Shown piece after piece: positions 6,986-10,525 of a stretch of DNA of 10,525 bases. Each line of letters starts with the position of its first letter. Positions within the stretch are counted from its first letter, which is position 1. This DNA comes from an uncultured Cellvibrio sp. (lineage in GTDB: Bacteria > Pseudomonadota > Gammaproteobacteria > Pseudomonadales > Cellvibrionaceae): positions 1 through 10,525 of the forward strand of contig CAMLML010000112.1 of NCBI GenBank assembly GCA_946481095.1, given 5' to 3'. A model generated the notes under the pieces. That model had not been told where the DNA came from, ran no database searches, and saw only the letters and a program-made list of their open reading frames with translations. The position numbers were made by a program, and so were the translations under genes.

Positions 6986-8146
6986 ATGAAATTAATCATA
7001 TACGACATACTGCAAACCATTCGGCAATTACAATCGGGTGGGGCAGTTGCTTTGCATCAACCGGATTTAACAGGCAACGAGATTCAATATACGCAAGACG
7101 CCATCACATCCGGTCGTATTTCTTTGGAAGAGGGATACGTCGATTTATTCGAAGAAAAATTAACAACACTGACAGGTGCTGCAAAAGCTGTTGCGGTAGT
7201 GAATGGAACTTGCGGGCTACATCTGGCGTTGCATTTGCTCGGCGTAGAAAAAAATTCCGAAGTATTGACACCCGCACTGAATTTTGTGGGCACAGCCAAT
7301 GCCATCGCACAGGCAGGTGCTATTCCGCATTTTATCGATTCTTCTTCGCAGAATATGATGCTATGCCCGGAAAAGTTGGAAGCTTATCTGGAGACGATAG
7401 TCGATTTCCAATTAAACAAAATAGTCAATAAAAATTCTGGCAGAAAAATATCAGCATTAGTTGTGGCTCATTTGTTGGGTTCTGTAGCTGATGTAGAAAA
7501 ACTGCAAAAAATTGCGCAACGATATCAAATCAAATTGATTGAAGATGCGACTGGTGCTTTTGGTTCTGTACATGAAGGAAAACACCCGGGTTTGCATTCA
7601 GATTTGGCCGTTTTCAGTTTCAATGGTAATAGAATTGTCACAACGGGTGCGGGTGGTGCGCTGATGGGTCGCGATCAGTCCCTGATGGAGCGAGCCATGC
7701 ATCTCAGCAGAACTGCAAAATCTTCCGCTGATGGGATATTTTTTCATGATGCAATCGGTTTTAATTTTCGAATGGCGAATATTAATGCCGCCATAGGTGT
7801 TGCTCAGTTGGAAAGGTTGCCGGATTTTTTAAAACAAAAACAGAAGCTTGCTGAGTATTATCGTCAAGCGTTCAGTTCACATGAAAATATTAAATTTATT
7901 GAACCAACACCGGGCGCCAATTGTTGGTTGTCTGCAATTCAAATTCGGGATGCAACTCCCATTAAATTAAAAGAGTTTGTCGATGTCGCACAAAAACAGG
8001 AAATTATGTTGCGGCCTTTATGGATTCCGAATAATCAACTCCCTATGTATCTTGATTGTCCCGCAATGGATTTGGAAAACGCTAAAAATTGGGCAGGAAA
8101 AATTTTGTGCTTACCGAGTAGTGCGTATTTGGGGGCAGTGTTGTGA
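6986..8146 (+). CDS. DegT/DnrJ/EryC1/StrS (LegC-like) aminotransferase-family protein with Arg in place of the PLP lysine
   Basis: A 386-aa fold-type I protein resembling LegC-type nucleotide-sugar 4-aminotransferases, which make 4-amino-4,6-dideoxy sugars for legionaminic-acid-like glycans. Family features are a short N-terminal helix then LHQPDLTGNE (23-32), NGTCGLHLAL (73-82, cofactor phosphate region), EDATGAFGS (186-194, with Asp187 expected to pair with the pyridine nitrogen), FSFNGNRIVTTGAGG (210-224), and the C-terminal ILCLPSSAYLG. In relatives the 210-224 motif reads SFNGNK, the lysine forming the internal aldimine; here codon 216 is AGA, arginine. The frame is otherwise intact and full length. 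So it may be inactive, PLP-independent or regulatory. No strong Shine-Dalgarno precedes the ATG; the start is chosen from the family's N-terminal layout. Its position beside flagellin 2 suggests flagellin glycosylation, but no partner sugar genes follow. Confidence 0.85.
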   Translation: MKLIIYDILQTIRQLQSGGAVALHQPDLTGNEIQYTQDAITSGRISLEEGYVDLFEEKLTTLTGAAKAVAVVNGTCGLHLALHLLGVEKNSEVLTPALNFVGTANAIAQAGAIPHFIDSSSQNMMLCPEKLEAYLETIVDFQLNKIVNKNSGRKISALVVAHLLGSVADVEKLQKIAQRYQIKLIEDATGAFGSVHEGKHPGLHSDLAVFSFNGNRIVTTGAGGALMGRDQSLMERAMHLSRTAKSSADGIFFHDAIGFNFRMANINAAIGVAQLERLPDFLKQKQKLAEYYRQAFSSHENIKFIEPTPGANCWLSAIQIRDATPIKLKEFVDVAQKQEIMLRPLWIPNNQLPMYLDCPAMDLENAKNWAGKILCLPSSAYLGAVL

Positions 8147-8193
8147 ATCACTTCCATGTGAATTTCGATTCGTGCAAAACTCTCCAATAATGT

Positions 8194-8784
8194 TTATTTT
8201 GTCCAGGTGTGTTCGCACACTTTTTCATAATCAGCTGCTGAATATGGGTGCTCACTTGCATTGCGGAAAATGCCATGTTTCCAATGATTAGCCGTTTCAA
8301 AACATCCTCGACGAGTAGTCGCGTGGCTTCTTTTTGCATGCCAAAGATCAATTACAAAACAATTGGGTCCCCAGGTTGAGCGATCATTCGGGTCGGATCT
8401 ATCAGCTCTGTCCACAACAACAAAGTGGTGGTGCGTAGGGGCGGGGTTTTTGAACAGTTCGAATTTCCCCCGGAAATTGATAATTCCATTAATCACGTAA
8501 ATTGCGTAAGCCGAGAGCGTGTCACACACAGCGTTGATGGAATCTTTCTGCGCTGAACTGCGCTTGTCGTACATGTCTTTTCCCATGAGTAACCAATCCT
8601 GTTTACCAACCGGACGGGAACCGGAAGCTTTTGCTTTGGCAGCAACTATTTGCCCTATTGAAGCGAGCGGAGATGCATTTCTTGCTTTTACCCCACCGTA
8701 TTCCGAATCGTTGGCTATCACAATTTTGTCCATAATCGGTGACAGGTGTGGTTTGAGTGAACTGATTTTGGAGTCTTTTGACAT
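8194..8784 (-). CDS. Protein of unknown family with a Cys-His-Asp (papain/YopT-like) pattern, 196 aa
   Basis: I do not recognise the family with certainty. The start MSKDSKISS at 8784 is chosen because GAGGAAA lies six bases upstream; an in-frame ATG at 8799 would place that site inside the gene. The protein is polar, with no signal peptide or membrane segment. A Cys in a small-residue helix (C87, in AVCDTLSAYA), a His before a beta strand (H118-H120, in THHHFVVVDR) and an Asp followed by Leu-Trp (D146, in NCFVIDLWHA) occur in the order and settings of papain-like Cys-His-Asp effectors and toxins such as the YopT and Tox-PL groups. The C-terminal 50 residues are rich in His, Trp and Cys. It is convergent with the aminotransferase-like gene (47 bases between stops) and preceded by a long inverted repeat. 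A toxin, effector or peptidase role is inference. Confidence 0.65.
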   Translation of the reverse strand: MSKDSKISSLKPHLSPIMDKIVIANDSEYGGVKARNASPLASIGQIVAAKAKASGSRPVGKQDWLLMGKDMYDKRSSAQKDSINAVCDTLSAYAIYVINGIINFRGKFELFKNPAPTHHHFVVVDRADRSDPNDRSTWGPNCFVIDLWHAKRSHATTRRGCFETANHWKHGIFRNASEHPYSAADYEKVCEHTWTK

Positions 8785-8815
8785 TATTGCTTTCCTCATT
8801 ATGCAGTTGACGTGA

Positions 8816-8849
8816 AACGACCAATTGATTCGAGAATCAATTGGTCGTT
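8816..8849. repeat. Perfect 34-nt inverted repeat upstream of the Cys-His-Asp gene
   Basis: Two 16-base arms, AACGACCAATTGATTC and its exact reverse complement, are separated by only GA. The centre lies about 48 bases upstream of the preferred start at 8784, on the gene's leader side. The length and perfection are far beyond chance. No T tract follows on the + strand and only TTT on the minus strand, so it is a poor terminator. It could be an operator for a dimeric regulator, a leader hairpin, or a short palindromic element. Confidence 0.9.
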
Positions 8850-9017
8850 ATGGAATCATCGAAAAACAGACGGGTATTACAAAATTATATTTATTCGTGA
8901 AATTGAACTTTGCTCAATCAACATCAGAATTACAAGAGGTTTCTTTTGGCGCCTGACATTATTTATAGGGGTGGCGCAATTATCGCTATTTTTTGGTCTG
9001 GCTAATAAATTAATACA
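8850..9017. other. Intergenic stretch between the inverted repeat and the ComFB gene
   Basis: About 170 bases of AT-rich DNA. On the minus strand a TATAAT lies at 8884-8889 with no good -35 partner; it might be the -10 of the Cys-His-Asp gene. An open + frame crossing this region from a GTG at 8812 has no ribosome-binding site, reads through the palindrome and overlaps the ComFB gene, so I do not call it a gene. Confidence 0.4.
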
Positions 9018-9323
9018 CTATTGGATTGGATCGTTACTGCGTTTTGTTACATATTCAAGTGCGTACAAAACGGCGGTATTAATTTTGTCTTCCATTTCTG
9101 TCATTTCCTGAGGCGAGGTAAAAAACGTCATGTCTACGTCATAGCGTATGTAGCGTGGAGGTAATCGATTCAGTGCTACACAGGCTACGTCCGCCAGAAA
9201 GTTTTTGTCACCATTTTTGACGCGTTCACTCAACAGATAAATCGCTTCAATAACACGGCGCTCATAAAAGTTATGAATAAAATCAATATCATCTTCGAGG
9301 CTGACATAGCGTTGGGTTAGCAT
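9018..9323 (-). CDS. ComFB-domain protein, 101 aa
   Basis: ComFB is a small domain first named from the Bacillus competence operon comF. Later work reports members that bind cyclic di-nucleotides, so a signalling role is plausible. The diagnostic features are I-H-N-F-Y-E-R-R-V-I-E-A-I near residues 16-28 and VACVALNRLPPRYIRYDVD (46-64), followed by a helical tail with M-E-D-K-I-N-T-A-V. The CxxC-type cysteines seen in some ComFB proteins are absent; there is one Cys, at 48. The ATG at 9323 has only a weak ribosome-binding site (AGAGATAAGAATC). A TATAAT on the same strand (9356-9361) would place transcription start about 26 bases upstream. The gene stands alone. In this setting a link to c-di-GMP control of motility is an attractive but untested idea. 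Confidence 0.85.
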   Translation of the reverse strand: MLTQRYVSLEDDIDFIHNFYERRVIEAIYLLSERVKNGDKNFLADVACVALNRLPPRYIRYDVDMTFFTSPQEMTEMEDKINTAVLYALEYVTKRSNDPIQ

Positions 9324-9355
9324 GATTCTTATCTCTATGGCTCTGGACTGCTTTG

Positions 9356-9361
9356 ATTATA
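9356..9361 (-). promoter_or_regulatory. Candidate -10 box of the ComFB gene
   Basis: Read on the minus strand this is a perfect TATAAT, with start near 9349 and a leader of about 26 bases. The -35 region at 17-base spacing (TTTTAC) is poor, so an activator would be needed if it is real. Confidence 0.35.
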
Positions 9362-9411
9362 GGTTGGAATACCAATATGTAAAACTCAACCTTGTTTATG
9401 CTTGATTTCAC

Positions 9412-9440
9412 ATTGTCGTCCATGCGAAGGCAGGAATGAA
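9412..9440. repeat. Degenerate REP-like intergenic repeat
   Basis: TCGTCCATGCGAAGGCAGGAATGA resembles the common proteobacterial palindromic repeat with core ATTCCTGCGAAGGCAGGAAT. The right arm GCAGGAAT and the GCGAAGGC centre are intact, but the left arm has decayed. A single copy is seen in the window. The family match is from memory, not a search. Confidence 0.4.
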
Positions 9441-9544
9441 AGAAATTTATTCGTGAAAAACTTATCTGTATGAGAAGCCTATATCGGGCCAGCAAGTCGA
9501 TATTCCGAATAACACACGGGCAAGGAGCGAGCGAATAAATAACT

Positions 9545-10213
9545 TCATTCTGAAATCACAATATCAGCAACAAGATCTTCATCTTTTATATAGGCTCCAA
9601 ACCCTGTTCCATCTTTGTCGTACCATTTGATGTATTGATAGCCTTCAGGGGAGTAAGCAGGGGAGTAGGTGTTCAAAACCCATACGCCTTGATATCGCTC
9701 CAACGATTTTGTTTTGCGATCTCTCGTAATTTTCCTGTCGGCCCCATTGGATTTGATTTGATAAAGTTTGGGGTTATTTTTGTCGACCACTCGTACACCT
9801 ATAAATGACATGCCAACGCTTGAACTGCGGTCTAACGAGATTCTTGTTCGGCAATTTATGCGCTTGTCTTCAATTGCGGGTTCAATTGTTATTTGATCAT
9901 AAAATCCATTTTTAGCGCGTGAATATATCTCGGTTGTAAATGATGAGCTCTTTTTTCCGATCACAATTGATTTGGGGGTATAGGCTTCACCCAAATCCCG
10001 ACGTTGATATAGTTCTACAGGTGTTAAAGAACCTTTAAAATAAAATCGGCATTTTCCATCATTGTAATAACCGGACAAAAATTTTGATTCGTCATCGACG
10101 GCCAGCATCAGAAAATCATCAAAGAAACCTGAAGAAATTGAAATCTCTGGGGCATCTGCATAGGCAAGGCTACTCAGATGAATCAGAATTGTTACGACTA
10201 ATGCACGGGTCAT
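9545..10213 (-). CDS. Exported protein of unknown function, 222 aa
   Basis: No family recognised. I start it at the ATG at 10213 because AGGAG lies about seven bases upstream and a signal peptide begins exactly there: M-T-R, a hydrophobic core ALVVTILIHLSSL, and a likely signal peptidase I site after AYA-DA (about residue 18). A longer frame to 10303 has no ribosome-binding site. The mature part looks beta-rich and soluble, with two Cys (in GKCRFYF and INCRTR) that could form a disulfide in the periplasm. The segment FLSGYYNDGKCRFYFKGSL resembles a recurrent motif in small hypothetical periplasmic proteins of gammaproteobacteria. The C-terminus (IKWYDKDGTGFGAYIKDED) is acidic. A periplasmic location is well supported; binding or immunity-type roles are speculation. 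Confidence 0.75.
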   Translation of the reverse strand: MTRALVVTILIHLSSLAYADAPEISISSGFFDDFLMLAVDDESKFLSGYYNDGKCRFYFKGSLTPVELYQRRDLGEAYTPKSIVIGKKSSSFTTEIYSRAKNGFYDQITIEPAIEDKRINCRTRISLDRSSSVGMSFIGVRVVDKNNPKLYQIKSNGADRKITRDRKTKSLERYQGVWVLNTYSPAYSPEGYQYIKWYDKDGTGFGAYIKDEDLVADIVISE

Positions 10214-10265
10214 TCTGTCTCCTTGAACTTTGACAGAGAAAAATAGATTGCAGTCAGTGATACAG

Positions 10266-10294
10266 AGAATACCGTTGTTTAGAGTTACGGGCAA
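10266..10294 (-). promoter_or_regulatory. Candidate sigma-70 promoter of the exported-protein gene
   Basis: On the minus strand: TTGCCC, 17 bases, TATTCT (four of six in each box). The start would be near 10259, giving a leader of about 46 bases before the ATG at 10213. Spacing is ideal but the boxes are only moderate. Confidence 0.4.
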
Positions 10295-10365
10295 TGTACC
10301 CACCTGACTAAATGGCTTACACTGTATGAATATACTTTTTCTTGGATTAGCTCACAGGTTTTTTT

Positions 10366-10525
10366 ATGGCAAATATAACGATCATTGGCCCAGGTGCAAT
10401 CGGGCTTTGTGTTGGGGCAGCGTTGCTTGATGGTGGCCACAAAGTTAATTTCGTTGGTCGTAAAACAATGGATAAATTTACGGTCATTAAAAACAATCAG
10501 GTGTTTAGGCAATATCAATTACAGG
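10366..10525 (+). CDS. panE: 2-dehydropantoate 2-reductase N-terminus, cut off by the window end
   Basis: The enzyme reduces ketopantoate to pantoate with NADPH in pantothenate (coenzyme A) synthesis, in the cytoplasm. Only the first 53 residues are in the window. They show a Rossmann dinucleotide fold: beta strand NITII, then G8-P-G10-A-I-G13 (GxGxxG), a helix LCVGAALLDGGH, a second strand KVNFVG and Arg32, in the place where family members contact the NADPH 2'-phosphate. The ATG follows AGG about eight bases upstream. It is divergent from the exported-protein gene with about 150 bases between starts. Another ketopantoate reductase-like (ApbA/PanE family) oxidoreductase is possible since the catalytic C-terminal domain is not visible. 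A minus-strand open frame over this stretch is a shadow. Confidence 0.85.
   Translation, partial: MANITIIGPGAIGLCVGAALLDGGHKVNFVGRKTMDKFTVIKNNQVFRQYQLQ

Noticed and set aside
8462..8478. Inverted repeat AATTTCC-CCC-GGAAATT
   Set aside because: It is short and lies within the coding sequence of the Cys-His-Asp gene; compatible with chance.
8812..9111. Plus-strand 99-aa open frame with a hydrophobic segment
   Set aside because: It starts at GTG without a ribosome-binding site, reads through the perfect palindrome and overlaps the well-supported ComFB gene on the other strand.
9289..9495. Minus-strand 68-aa open frame upstream of and overlapping the ComFB start
   Set aside because: No ribosome-binding site or recognisable composition; it runs through the REP-like repeat and the candidate promoter.
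10213..10303. Longer N-terminus for the exported protein, starting at 10303
   Set aside because: It would bury the signal peptide behind 30 residues and has no Shine-Dalgarno, whereas the ATG at 10213 has AGGAG and an immediate signal peptide.

Overview
The window is gammaproteobacterial in character. It has a polar-type flagellar filament cluster with two tandem flagellins, flaG, and sigma-28 and sigma-54 style promoters, and it is moderately AT-rich. The flagellin and FlgL termini fit Pseudomonas/Cellvibrio/Saccharophagus-like relatives; a Cellvibrionaceae-like host is my best guess, but it is inference and not proven by anything here.

Left part (1-6910), flagellar filament and junction genes, all on the + strand. 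The window opens inside flgL (hook-filament junction protein), which is unusually long, with two related modules in its middle. A small helical FliT-like chaperone follows. Next comes flagellin 1, behind a good sigma-28 (FliA) promoter at 2418-2444. A GC hairpin leads into flaG, which is closed by a strong terminator (4811-4850). Flagellin 2 follows, with a -24/-12 sigma-54-type promoter at 4950-4965 and its own terminator (6883-6907). The two flagellins are full-length paralogues: by hand count about 80% identical over the first 140 residues and about 73% over the last 100. Their central regions are divergent but collinear. The pair looks like an old duplication now under two different promoters.

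Middle (6986-8146). A single DegT/DnrJ/EryC1/StrS-family protein of the LegC type (nucleotide-sugar 4-aminotransferase) sits next to flagellin 2, where flagellin glycosylation genes often lie. The residue that should be the PLP Schiff-base lysine is arginine (Arg216), so it may not be a working aminotransferase.

Right part (8194-10213), three minus-strand genes of less obvious role. The first is a 196-aa protein of unknown family with a Cys/His/Asp pattern like papain-like or YopT-like effectors, preceded by a perfect 34-nt inverted repeat. The second is a ComFB-domain protein; this family has been reported to bind cyclic dinucleotides. The third is an exported 222-aa protein of unknown function. 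At the far right edge the N-terminus of a 2-dehydropantoate 2-reductase (panE) runs off the window on the + strand.

The flagellar genes form a coherent unit: junction protein, chaperone, two filament subunits and the filament-length-associated FlaG. The cap gene fliD and the flagellin chaperone gene fliS, which often follow flaG, are absent here. The right part looks like accessory DNA between that cluster and a housekeeping gene.
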